Below are positions 20,156 to 31,472 of a stretch of 31,472 nt of DNA, piece by piece. This DNA comes from Phoronis australis (lineage: Eukaryota; Phoronida; Phoronidae), in NCBI GenBank assembly GCA_002633005.1, contig NMRA01000114.1:765982-797453 (forward strand). The letters run 5' to 3'. Every line of letters starts with the position of its first letter. Within the stretch, counting starts at the first letter, position 1. The notes under the pieces were generated by a model. That model was not told the DNA's origin. It ran no database searches and worked only from the letters and a program-made list of their open reading frames with translations. The translations under genes were made by a program, and so were the position numbers.

Positions 20156-23100
20156 ATGGATGAGTCTCCTATATCCGACATCCATCCTGCAACTTGCAGC
20201 GCTGTGGTCGGACCCAGCGGCAGCGAAAACCAGTCCGGCAAAAAGATCAACGTTCAAGTCTGCCCCACAACCGGTGGAGAATTTACTGTGGAATTATCCA
20301 ACTCAGAAACTGTAGAGGGACTCAAAAAGGCCATCCATCGAAAGATCAAGGTTTCTAAGGAAAGGATAAATGTTCTTCACAAAGACAGGTAAATGCAGTA
20401 TTGAGATCACCCGACCCATCAGTGGGATGACGACTTCCCGTGGCCCGGGGAGAGGGGAGGGGGGTGGGGGTGGTGTGTAGCTGCCGTCAGCTCCAGCCAC
20501 TAAACCCAAAGGGTCTCCATTCTTCGTAAGCACTGGTATGTCTCGTGGCTGAGTACTAGGTCCACGGGCGAATTGAATTGTTGAAAAGGCCAGTAGGACC
20601 GGTTCTGACCAGAAGCACAGGCCGAGCCCCAGCGTTGGCATTGATTAAATCTCTGGCTAAGAAGGCAAGTTACATAATTCTGTAAGACCCACTGAGCCGC
20701 TATTACAGCTTTGCTTGCCTTTGTCACGTTTGCGCCAACAGTGTGGCACACTGGCTCAGGCACCAGGAGGTTTCAAGCGCATGTAGAGGATTCTGTCTTG
20801 CAACAGGCCAACACGGCAACAGGACTAGTGAGGCTCATGTCTTATGATAAGAATACTGTACAAATTCTGCTCGAACCCTGGGGCAGCGGTCGCTGGCATT
20901 TATCTAGGGTTAATGTATGACAGATTGATTTCCAGGATTGCCTAATGCAGTGATTACATTTGAACACCCCTCAAGAGTTTAGGGAATAACAAAAGGTGGT
21001 GGCCTCCCTTACTGTGTTGCTTGTCCACAAAACAAGGCTCGTTTTCACAGCTAAGTCAGAATATAGCACACACATTTTTATGACAACATTGTATTGTAGT
21101 TGTGCATATCTGAACATTGCTCTGTTCATACGCAGTGTTTTGAAGGCAAATTTGTGCACTTTTGAACGTATGTATTCCATTATTACGTTATCCACACAAC
21201 TCCATAGTCTACAGTTTAGCATTCATTATTGGTGACACCATAGTTCTAAGACTTAATTAAGCAAATGTTTCTCAGCTTCAGTAGCTTCAGTTGTATTGAG
21301 GTTCTAGCACGTTTCAGGAGGGACACGGTCACCCTGTCTGTTAAGACGGAGACATTTGTAAAGGAGAGGTCGACTGCGACTCCATGTTTTTTAAATTGTT
21401 TTTGCTGCGCGTCTACCATTAGGCCTACCACAGAATTCCCAGGAGTGCACATTGCAACCGAATTGAATTGAACCCATCGCTTACCACCATGGAAGGAAGT
21501 AATAAAATTGGTGTTGGGGATGAGATCAACGAGGTGGTTGGTCAACGATCTTGTTGACCAACATGTCGATGTTATTGACCACCACGTCACTGTTGTGAAT
21601 TCTGTTGCCTTCTGGCTGACGTACCCGTCGGGTTCTTCACTGTGGATTGAGGGAATTTTCTTTGGTCCTCAATCAAACGTGAATTCAGTTTGAAACTATA
21701 TCTGAGTTTCACAGTTTAATCTCATGTATTGTTGTGTGAACGTAGTGAAAATATCGAGTGAGCAGCATTCTCTTTTTCCAGAATATTAAAAGACGGCACA
21801 TTATTGGAAAACCAAGTGGTGGATGGATCGCGACTAACGTTGTTACCAAATATTGAAAGTGGCCTTGTGGTTAGTAAATTAGCTTTCATTCCTAGAAACA
21901 TGTGCGGCATTTTCCATTTATTTTTTGTAATCTTTCACTTAGTGTCGTCACTTTTTAATTAATCTTGTCAGGCGACCCGGGGGCCAATGACCGTCTAGTT
22001 ATTGACCTTGCTTAAACTTTGATTTACTCTATGTAATATAGTAATGTAGAAAGTAGATCCTTTTTTCAGTAACCGCGGTAACAGTGTAGTACTATTTCAC
22101 CTGCTGAATAAGGATACTGTAAATGATGTTTTATTGAAAGGAACTTCCGGGGGGAATAAGCAATATTCTACACATACAACAACTGTTTAGCATTGGGGAA
22201 GCACGTAAGCATCTGGCAGAAAGGAGCCAAGATATGAAGTACGACAATGTAATTTCTTTCATTCACTGTCACTTTGAAACCTTGCACATTTTTGTGTGAG
22301 TTTGTAAAAATCACTGGGAAATACAAAAAATGCAGAAGGCTGTCCACCATCGCCATCTAGTGGCAAAGTATACTTCAACATGTCGTCGCCATATTGGAAA
22401 ATGACTGCACTGGGATGAGAGAATTTATTAGTCATCTAGTTCTCCCAATTAATTAAATACAAAATAAGTTCTTAATATGTTGTTTAATGTGGTATGACAC
22501 TTGTAGAATACAAAACAATTCAAAATAAGATGGATGGGTCTGTTTGTTGACAAATAAGGTCAAGAATATTGCAAACTTTGTGCTTTGTTATTTGTTTGTT
22601 TTGTCCTAAGCCATATGTGGAAGCCCGCCTACATCATAGTCCTAACTGGATTACTGAATGTTGTGTGTAAACAAAAATTGAGTGCAAACCTATCATAGAG
22701 ATCCACGCTTATATTTTTTGTGTTTCCAAACATGTTGACAAAGTCTTTGTCCCTGCGGTGAAGTGGGTGATTTAACATTTTGTGCTGGTTTGTTGTTGTT
22801 TAATTAAAAGCTTGTATGTCATTTTCCACTGATGTTTGCCTCAACCTTTACTAGACTTGTTCTCTTGATAAATCTCACCAATTTCGTACAAAGTGATTTC
22901 CAGAATTGCCTGCTTTACTTTTTTCTAAAATTTCTGAAACTTGACTGATGGTAACTATGTAAAGTGGTGATTAGCAGCGTTTATTTGATGAAAAAAAAAA
23001 AAAAATTTCAGGTCCACCAAAGATGGTGAGATTTTACCATAGTCAATACGCTTTTCCTGCATGCGTTTTGAGAAGCTCGCGAAGAGGCAATATCACTCAA

Positions 23101-26100
23101 GATTTTCACGAGATACAGCTTCCTTTGCGAGATTCTTGCCAATTCTTGTGTCTAAGGAACTCTACCTGGGCTAATATGGCTGAATGGTTCTGGGTATTGC
23201 ATAATACGCAAAGGTGCAAGACCATGTCTCTGAATTTGGTAACTGAGTTTTGTTGGCCTATAGCTGGAGTATTGTTGAATCGAGCCTTTAGAATGGATAT
23301 TTCATTATCCATTCTAAACAATTAATTCGCCATTTTACATAAGGCCAAAAATAGCATAATCGGTTCTGGTCTGCACGTGTCTCAGGTTGAAACCTGCGTC
23401 GCCTTGCTGTGAAAAGAAAAAACCCGGCTCCTTGTCGCTTATGGCGATAACCTTTTTCAAAAGCTAAACAAACCTATCTATTTTTGCTATTCTTCAAAAA
23501 AGTAACTTGGTAACCCAGCACACGCAATCATTTGGTTTTGACCTTAATTGATTAACAACAGGTTTTCCATGGCAAGTGGTGTGGTTTTGAGTTTTGGCCA
23601 ACATTCCGCCGTTGTGGAAATCAGCCAACGTTCAAACTCGTTGACCTCAGGGACAATTAATGTTGCGTAACCTAAGCCTTGCCTTCCCTGGCAGTGTGAC
23701 ATACTGATTTGTTAACATCAGGTTTCAACTTAAAGCCGAATGTTGTCCATGAATGTTGACTAAAGGCCAACCAGGATGACAATATGTCAACTCTTCCTGG
23801 AACTGTTTGTGAGCTAGATTTGCACCCCTGTTCACAACTGTGGTGTAGATAATTTCCAGGTAAGACCTGCCCACGTAATGCTCATTCCCAGGGTCTTGTG
23901 TTGCCCACTCACATTCCCTGATTATATCACAGGGCTGAGTGTTGGCTTTGCTGTCTGTGTAATAGTCTCCTGCTCTCAGAATGTGCTCACTGTGTAGAAA
24001 CGAGGTCATAGGTCAAAGTTGATGTGTGAAGGCAGGTGGGGATTAGAGTTCACAGGAGAAGTGGGGTGATCCACCAAGTGAACTTGCGAACTTGGTGCGG
24101 TTTCTTCAAATTTAGAATACAGTATTGTGGAACAGTAAAAATTTATTTTCAAGTGAAATTTTCAACGAAAATTAACATTATTTGCACAGATGTCATCAAC
24201 ATTTGATTTTTCTCATTTTTAACAATGCAGTGAGTTTTTTAAAAGTGAACAAATGTCAATTATGACAATTGTTTTTGTTTGAATTTAACGAAGTTATACT
24301 TCTGTTGGGGTGGTGCTTTGCCATGCTGGCTTGCCATTCAACATTTTTCTTTTCTGTCGTTTGTCGACTCGCCAAGCAGCTACATGCAGTCTGCTCATTA
24401 CAAGTTGTTTTAACTGTCACCTCATAAAAATTGTTTCTTCCGTGTGGTTACGTGCTGAACTTGGATCAGTTCCGTTCACTGAACAATGTCTATCTGCAAA
24501 CAACACGTGGTAAAATTTTAACCTCTTCCAACAATGAAAAAACTTGAGAGGATTGGACATTCGCAAGTTGGCTATATTATTTTTGTCCCAGACTGTTCAT
24601 TGTCACCTGATTTACATTTCCAACCACTACTTTAGTGACCGACATGATATCAATAACTTAATAAGATAAAACTGCCTTTAAATCTCATTTTCTGAGCTGC
24701 AGATGAATCCCAGATTTGTGGAGTCCACTAATCAATAAGTTGCAAAGGTCATTTATCATTAATAGTCAAGGTGATATTGTGTAGGTACTGTGATGATACA
24801 TTGATTGTTCCAGTTTGCGAACTACCCAAGTGCATGTGTCCTCTTCTTGCACTGAGCCTCGCCCAGTGTGAAATGTCATTGTCTTGTTGTTTTCAAACAT
24901 ACGCCTACTCTCTCATCGCAACATTAATTCAATTAAGTCTTCTCGATTCTAATTGGTAGACAGTTAATTAATTGTCGACATTAATCAATTAAGAGTTTAA
25001 AAGTCCAGCATGACATAACAATACTTGTTTATAGGTAAACTCGTAAATGTGTGAAGGTGTTTTTTTTTATCGGGTGGGGTGGTTCGACTTTGAATTGGAA
25101 CATTGTTTGTAAACAAAACCAATCTTTGCCCAGGTAGTTTCCTGTTGAACATGATTCATGTGTGAAAGGGTGAGTTGAAATTGAAAATGATGTCCAGAGT
25201 AAGTTTTAGGCAATTTATTCTCATTCGAAACTAGTGGGATTAGGCCTAACATTGAACATTGCTTGGAGGACATTTTGGGCGCTGTCTGACTAGCACTAAT
25301 TGTTGAGTGTTGTTTACCACATATTCTCATATATCATATACAACTATCGTATACTATGTTGTACAAAAAATCAGGAGCGTGTAAACGGGCTTTAAGAATA
25401 TACCAGCAGCCATTTTTTCCACTGCCACTTTGTAAACTTCGGGTTATCGTCTGCATGCAAATCGCATTTCTGTATTTTTCTAATCTTTCATTTTCTGAGA
25501 CAGTCTGTGCAATCAAAAATACATCTAATGCGAGTCAGAAATTAATTTTTCTACCCACGTCAACTGATTTCCGATAGCACAAGAGTCGGATTAAAGGATT
25601 TATTGATGGCGTCTTGATTGTGTAGGATTTGGAATTCTGTCTTATTGTTCATGTTTTCATAGATTTTATTCCTAACAGCTAGTGAGCTATATGAGTAATT
25701 GTTAGTTGTTCAGGGCTTACAGTAATAAAGCCTGACCCCTATGTATTGACCCCCATAAAGCCTGGCCCCTATGTATTGACCCCCATATAACCCCTTTACT
25801 CTGGTGTAGCCTGTTTGATTTTGACGGTTGGTCTTTGCCGTTTCTATGAGTACTTCACCTCACGAGGCATCTTGTCTGGAATGAAACCAAGATTGAGTTT
25901 GGCTGCCTCAAACTGAACAAAAGAATACATGTTTTGACTCCTTGCTGTCGTGACGTTTTTCATCTCATTGCTGTCGTAATCACGTGTGTACGTATATCCA
26001 AATGAATACATGCCCACTGATGTCCAGACACGGAATTCCGTGGGTGGTTCATCGTCATGTGACAGGGCCACATTTCCAAATCAAGCAGTGCTGTGACAGA

Positions 26101-26191
26101 GTTCATAAGCTGGGACACTTTGCATGCAGGTCGTGTTAACCCCAAAAACGCTGGCCAATTTGTAGCCAAACTGCTGAAGCACTGCCCATAG

Positions 26192-26227
<36 letters not shown>

Positions 26228-28401
26228 CATCATTATTATTGTAGTTTATTTTTTCATAAATCAATTTATTGCAGTGAGTGAACGTAGAGAGATTTACCCA
26301 TGGTGGACAGCTCGACCATCCAGGTCAAACAAAAACGTTTTTGCCGTTGATGAAATGTTTTTCACCTCTCCTGTGAACGAGGATAACGTGTTGTTCATTG
26401 TCTCAATGTTATCTATTGTAATGTAGTACTTGGTCTGCCCTCAGGTACCTACAGGGGTTTTCCAAAAAGGGTGTTACTGTGTGAGCCTAGTCATCCACAC
26501 GAATCCATTGTACGGCGTACAATGGTTGCTTTAGGAATGTGTCATGAAGTTTTTTGTGTGCTCGATACCATCTTTACTTAGTGTGGTTTTTTGATGTCTG
26601 AGGGGAATTGAATCGGGTATTGACCCTTGTTAATGGTACTTACGTAGGTGTTCCCTGTGTTTGGGTACACAGCCGTAGTCGCTAGGTACAACTCTATTTA
26701 TCAATAGTCAGCTAGCTCACACCTACGTAGATTTGGGGTCACTAGACTCCCCTGACTTTCTGGACATTGTCAGCTGGTGTTTTGCTTTGCTTTGCCTTAG
26801 GAAATATTAATCCATCAGGGAACGTGGGTGGGTCCAAGGTTTTGTAAGGGGAGGACAACGTATATTTGTTCTCATAAGACTTTGCGAGCTTGGTCAGCTG
26901 TTATGTTGACTTTTGAGGCCCCACGTTCATATTTGACCTTCACAATCATATTTTGGTCTCTATTCTCGAATTTGGACTTGTTTATATTGTGACTACCATA
27001 TTATTCTCACAGTCACATTAAATTCAAAATAGTCCCTCACTGTGGCACCGTCAGTGTCTCATTTTTTGTTAAATTTATCAAAAAAACTTATGATCTACAA
27101 ACGTGACCAAGAACACAGCACACTGTAAAATATCATTTCCCAGTTGTGCTGACACTTAATTTAATGTTTTCATAAACTTGACCAGTGTTCCATAGACACA
27201 AGCTCACCCGAATCTTCGTGAGATATCACCATGCCTTGCAAACGAATCACTTTTGAAGCAAAAATTGATGTTAAAGGATGTTCTCTCCATGCAATTGATT
27301 TGGACGGCCTAAACAAAGCCTGGTATCCTACACCATGGTGTGTCCTTTGAAGTAACCAGTCTGGCTGCAAAAGTGCTAGCAGAAAATACCAATGGTTTTG
27401 GACTTTGGAGTAGTACCTCAAATGGCCAGTAAAGTGCTAAGAGAAGTGACTTGCAGGCATTAGCGTTAATGGTTGTTAATCTGCTTGACAAAGTGCTAGC
27501 GAAAATGCTGATATTTTTAGTCAGTTTGTTAGGGGGGGGGGGGGNNGGGGTACGGGTGCCATACGTTTTTCCTAGTTTTTTGATTTCTTGAGCTCTCACT
27601 GATGGTTGTCGTGAATGAAAGCAATGAGACAGTTTTCTGCTGTGTCATCTCTATCAATGAACTTGTGACCTTTTGCTAGATGACCATGTCAATATCATTT
27701 CCAATTGTTGGTAGGTGTTACATAATTCTTGTTTGGTAATGAATTATAAATTTGTGGGTTGCATCTGCAGCACAGGCATAATGCAGGGTTTGAATTAGCA
27801 GGCTCTAAATGCTGTATTTTAGCTCCTGAAAACTGATAAAATTGATAAAGTGACAAAAATGTGGTGGCTCTGTCCTGTTCTCGATGATAGGAATACGATT
27901 TTTTATTTTATATTTTAAGAATGGGGCGATATTCATGAAGAGATATTATACTTTTGGTTGTATGCAAAAGCCAGTTTGCTAATTTTCTCACAAAGAGGTA
28001 ACCATATTTGCAAATTGAACTGTTCGTAGTATGGTGCATTTTTCATTGTGGTAAACACTTTGTTGTTTACTAATTGCTAACTTTGTGGTTGGACTTGTGA
28101 CAAATTTACCTGGTAAGGGAACTCCACCCTTGCTAGTCAGTGCCTGTCAAGTAGCCATGGTAACGACCAGAAAACCATATTTACGGTATTACTTGAGCTT
28201 TGCGATGCATTAAGAATTCATGTGCATCAACTGCGAAATGCGTCTGTATTCGAAAAAAACGAGTGCAATATTTATTCTCAGCAGGTGCTACTCGCTGTGA
28301 AAGCCGATTACGTGGAATCTAATTATCGTTTGTTTTGTTTTCAGTCACAGAAGGCTGACAACACGGTGATGCAAGCCTTGGAGAATTTAACAGAACCGCA
28401 G
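20156..28401 (+). CDS. MIDN: Midnolin (MIDN), first three coding exons, continues past window
   Basis: In vertebrates midnolin promotes ubiquitin-independent proteasomal destruction of nuclear proteins such as immediate-early transcription factors. Exons read: 20156-20388, 21782-21869 and 28345-28401, with phases 2 and 0 kept. The start ATG has G at -3 and +4. Residues 31-100 are a ubiquitin-like domain: the strand INVQV, then ETVEGLKKAI, KVSKERINVLHKD, and after the junction DGSRLTLLPNIESGL. The third exon, SQKADNTVMQALENLTEPQ, matches the segment that follows the ubiquitin-like domain in vertebrate midnolin and leads into its Catch region. The substrate-capturing and C-terminal proteasome-binding parts are not in this window. 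The family call rests on the combined match of these blocks; ubiquilins lack the third. Confidence 0.92.
20389..21781 (+). other. MIDN intron 1
   Basis: A 1.4-kb intron with donor GTAAAT and acceptor TTTTTCCAG. It contains a perfect 9-bp hairpin, TTGGTCAAC (21538-21546) with GTTGACCAA (21553-21561). A 114-codon open frame on the minus strand (21590-21246) has no motif that I trust. Confidence 0.6.
22868..23038. repeat. Second inverted pair of the AATCTCACCA motif
   Basis: GATAAATCTCACCAATTT near 22867-22884 faces GGTGAGATTTTACC near 23026-23039 in inverted orientation. The motif is the same as at 6359 and 6596 but the interior is unrelated. Confidence 0.4.
23287..23318. repeat. Perfect 13-bp hairpin
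   Basis: TTTAGAATGGATA (23287-23299) pairs exactly with TATCCATTCTAAA (23306-23318) across a 6-base loop. No T-run or gene boundary follows, so I do not call it a terminator. Confidence 0.85.
25725..25784. repeat. 30-bp tandem duplication
   Basis: Two copies (25725-25754 and 25755-25784) differ by one base (CCTGACCCCT versus CCTGGCCCCT). A partial third start follows. Confidence 0.92.
26194..26240. repeat. (TTA)n microsatellite
   Basis: About 15 near-perfect TTA triplets, with a TCATCA interruption near the 3' end. Confidence 0.95.
26505..26525. repeat. Perfect 9-bp hairpin with 3-base loop
   Basis: CCATTGTAC (26505-26513) pairs with GTACAATGG (26517-26525) around GGC. Confidence 0.85.
26641..26729. 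repeat. About 90-bp inverted-repeat element with inner stem
   Basis: TACGTAGGTG (26641-26650) and CACCTACGTA (26720-26729) are exact reverse complements. Inside, CTGTGT and ACACAG form a second stem. This fits a very short MITE; a structured RNA is possible but unsupported. Confidence 0.6.
27532..27550. repeat. Poly-G run containing two N
   Basis: G is continuous from 27532 except for two unresolved bases at 27545-27546. The run may be longer or shorter in reality and its N bases are a sequencing artefact. Confidence 0.9.
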
Positions 28402-29383
28402 GTAAATACTGACAAAGTTGATCACTGTTGACCCACCTGAAGCTGGCATATGTAGTTTCTGATCTCTGAAGCCTGGTCAAAAGATGTGTTGGCTTGAAGA
28501 GGTTCACCATAACATTTACACTTAATTTAACAAATTCAATGAAATTACATTGGGTAGGTGGTGCACATTACCCTTGTGTGGATCATCTTATACCCTGGGG
28601 TTGATGGTGTTGATAACCAGAGACACAGAGACATAGATAATTGAAATTGTATGGTAATGCAGGGATATTTCTGGACTGTGCCTTTGCGCCAAGAGCACAT
28701 GATAAAAAAAATAAAATGTCGCAAGTACATTGCAGCATTGCGCCCCCCAAGCACATCTTTTGATATGCGACACTTCCAAAAATGTAAGTTTCTACCGTAG
28801 TCAACTTAAGCCAGTCAGGTAATGTATAGTTCGCAGATTTCACTGAAATGAGACCATATTAACTGGCCGTTTAATTTGCCAATGTTTGATCGTAAACTAC
28901 CATTCGTGTTTGCAAATGACGATTGCTCGGCTCTGGCTGCGTCCTTGACCTTCAATTATCCTCCGACAGAGGACGGGGGTTCTGTTTCATATGTTCCCAC
29001 TTTAATTACGCTAAGTCTGCTGGGCTCAACTTTTTGAAAAAAGGCACACTTTATCATTAGGTGCGCCCAAAGGTCACAGGGTCGAACTTGGTCAGGAATA
29101 TCCTTGATAATGGTTGTGAATTTCACAATAATGCAGGTTAGTGTTGGACATTGTCTTTGTGTTAGGCATTGCTTGCAGGTGAAGTGTTTGTTTACAAGGT
29201 GAAAATAATGTTTCTTGCGTTTCCACCTAAGTGTGATATCTGGTGCATTTGGGTCTGAAACCTTAACACTAATTATGATGCAAAATGGGAATCTTTGTCT
29301 GTTCTCCAAGTCTATCAACTGGTGATCCAGTTAATTCTCATTGGTGTGTTATTAGGAACTATGGAGCCAAGAATATGATAGTA

Positions 29384-29425
29384 CGTCTGCTGACTATTGA
29401 CGTCTGCTGACTATTGACGTCTGCT
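29384..29425. repeat. 17-bp tandem repeat, about 2.4 copies
   Basis: CGTCTGCTGACTATTGA occurs at 29384-29400 and 29401-29417, followed by a partial CGTCTGCT. Confidence 0.92.
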
Positions 29426-29596
29426 CTTCAGTGACAATAGTTTGTGGTGGGATGTGGACTTAATGTCCATAATGCAGGGTGATTCAGCCATTAACAACAG
29501 CTTGTTAAATAGCGATTTGTCTTGATCATCCAGTCAGCTTGGTTATAATGCCAATCACATCCATTAATATTTATGAGTTTATGAAGATCTGAGTGC

Positions 29597-29632
29597 CTTG
29601 TGGTGCTGATATGTCTTGTGGTGCTGATATGT
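29597..29632. repeat. 18-bp tandem duplication
   Basis: CTTGTGGTGCTGATATGT is repeated exactly twice. Confidence 0.92.
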
Positions 29633-30013
29633 TCCAAGGGTCTGCTCAAACAATGCAGCCATGCTCTGTGTGGAGCTATTGGGACAATCTAATCAAACTA
29701 TGCTATGTATGGAACTTGGAGACCAAGAGGGCAGTTCATTTTTCTTTACCACTCTCTCTGATCATTATAGTACAATTGCACGATTTCAGACCGCCTACAA
29801 TGATAGTTACAAGTGTACCAGACAGTCGTCTTTGAAAGTGTCACATGTACTGTTGCACGCCAACACATATTGCACATTTTACTGTTCAATCAGACATAAA
29901 TCATCCAAATCATAAATCACTGGTCAGTATCTTGGCTATTGACGATTTTGATTGGTACATGTGATTCGTGTGATTTGTGTCCACGATTTGATACTCTGTT
30001 ACACAATCGGGTG

Positions 30014-30065
30014 GAAATATTTCACAAAGGGTATTTTGCGAAATATTTCACAAACTGTGTTTTGC
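30014..30065. repeat. 26-bp tandem duplication
   Basis: Two copies share GAAATATTTCACAAA at the start and TTTTGC at the end, with three or four differences between. Confidence 0.88.
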
Positions 30066-30210
30066 ATCTTTTTATTCCCTAATATTGGTTCCAGTTTCTC
30101 TTCATTTAGTATGTGAAGGACTGTGGGAGGTCTCTCCCCCACACACATATTGTGGAACCTAAGCTCAGCCAGTTATCACTGGTTATCTCTTGTTCTGATT
30201 ATTTAAGGAC

Positions 30211-30258
30211 AGATAAGTGGGAGGTCAGATAAGTCAGAGGTCAGATAAGTCAGAGGTC
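30211..30258. repeat. 16-bp tandem repeat, three copies
   Basis: AGATAAGTCAGAGGTC is present twice exactly and once with CA changed to GG in the first copy. Confidence 0.92.
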
Positions 30259-31472
30259 ACTTGTCACTCACTGGGCACATGACCAGTGATTATACTGAGT
30301 AGGAGGGTCTGTTGATTTAGTGATGCTTTGTTGGCACTGAACACACACACATCTGTTCCCTGTGTACTGGTCAACCATAGATGGAGCTGTGTAAATGGTA
30401 CACATATCAAATCGCTCAGGCCATCACATCTGTCAAGGTCTACAGTGCATGTGTTACCAATAAGGTGTGCCAGAATCACTTGCTGCAACACAACCAAGGA
30501 CCAGTCGGGTCTGGAATATGTTGGTCAGTTAAGAGACTGATTCTATGCTGTACATATCCACCACAATGCACCTCTGGCTCCACATATTTTAATGCACCTT
30601 TCTCAAAATTGATCTTGCCTGACAAGATGAAGCCTTTACTTCGGATTTAGAACAACTCAAAGTTTTAAAATACGTCGGGACTTTTTGTTTCTTGATGTGG
30701 ATTAATTAATTCTAAGACTGTCACATCTCCGAGCAAGTTGACTAGCTGACTACAAAACCCTCAATTTACGAGTATTTGAAGAGTAAAAGAGAAAATGTTA
30801 GTAGAAGGGGTGGCGTGTTAAAATTGAAATTGAAAATTAATTGTTGAAAGAATTGGGTGCTGTGATAAACTGAAAGTGGAAACACCCTAGTTCCATGAAC
30901 TTGTTGTCTCACACTGGTTTCAAGCAGTAGATTCGTGTCACATACCGTGTCGCTGCAATTTTCATGAATGTGTTTCTTCTTCCGTCTTATTTATTAGCTG
31001 GCCTGTATAGTATTGATTTCTGAATGCCATGTCGTCTTTAATTACCCAGAATTCAATGTCAGCCCATCATAGATGCTGGTTTATTGTTGGGTGTCAAGTT
31101 AATGAAGAAGAAATTTCAACGAAAATCACGCATGCTTGACGTAAAGCACAGTGGTGGCACTAGTGATCTTTCTGAACTGTTGAGGCAATGGTTTTATTTG
31201 ATTTGAGGCTTACTATGACTTAGCCAACCTCGTAAGGTGGGGTAAGCCCGTCATATGTCACATGTGTCATGTTTCCCCAGTACAAGCTATGTCCAAACAG
31301 CTACTATACCCAGCAACAATTTGTTCTGGAATGAATGTGTTCTTGGGTAACTCGTATTGTGGACGACACTTGTGATTGAAGCCTTGTGTGTGCGGCAATT
31401 CGTCGCAGGCTTGAGGGGGGGGGGTGCAATGAGTCGATGTGTATCTTCCATTTGCAACCATTTTGCCCTGCT

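Larger units (their letters stand above)
21870..28344 (+). other. MIDN intron 2 (about 6.5 kb)
   Basis: A long AT-rich intron, donor GTTAGT and acceptor TTTTCAG. I find no nested gene. It holds small repeats listed separately, a 14-A run at 22989-23003 and scattered short meaningless frames. Confidence 0.6.
28402..31472 (+). other. MIDN intron 3, open at the right edge
   Basis: Starts with donor GTAAAT. I searched for the next conserved midnolin exon and did not see it, so the intron probably runs past the window. Several short tandem duplications lie between 29384 and 30258, and a nine-G run at about 31415. Confidence 0.55.

Noticed and set aside
21246-21590. 114-codon minus-strand frame in MIDN intron 1
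   Set aside because: No start context, splice logic or motif. Some phrases look vaguely transposon-like but not enough to support a call.
28956-29318. 120-codon minus-strand frame in MIDN intron 3
   Set aside because: Composition looks random and there is no recognisable domain.

Overview
This window is animal nuclear DNA. Its genes have short coding exons, GT-AG introns and introns that keep phase. It also carries a LINE reverse-transcriptase fragment, a tRNA-derived SINE, several foldback elements, microsatellites and an assembly gap of N (13899-14640). Gene content and repeat style suggest a marine invertebrate, perhaps a hemichordate, cephalochordate or echinoderm; that taxon guess is weak. 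There is no sign of a bacterial, plasmid or viral genome.

Layout: (1) 1-880 is a very uniform 40-bp minisatellite inside an intron. (2) 1152-8025 on the plus strand holds the last ten coding exons of glucosidase II subunit beta (PRKCSH): coiled coil, two EF-hand loops, acidic linker, six-cysteine MRH domain and a C-terminal HDEL. The signal peptide and LDLa exons lie off the left edge. (3) 18623 down to 9863 on the minus strand is an eight-exon gene for a protein of about 690 residues that I do not recognise. It has one predicted membrane span, a coiled coil, basic patches and many SP/TP sites, and two adjacent exons look like old duplicates. A truncated LINE lies in one of its introns. (4) 20156 to beyond the right edge on the plus strand is the start of midnolin (MIDN): a ubiquitin-like domain over two exons, then, after a 6.5-kb intron, the exon that opens the conserved region following it.

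PRKCSH and the unknown gene are tail to tail, with poly(A) signals about 30 bp apart. The unknown gene and MIDN are head to head across about 1.5 kb that contains a CRE palindrome and CCAAT boxes. The three genes are not an obvious functional unit: PRKCSH acts in ER glycoprotein trimming, and MIDN feeds nuclear transcription factors to the proteasome. The most novel item is the minus-strand membrane/coiled-coil protein with its repeated SP/TP module.

Exon boundaries come from reading GT/AG sites and checking that reading phase is kept at every junction. All junctions inside each of the three genes are phase-consistent. No transcript or database evidence was available.
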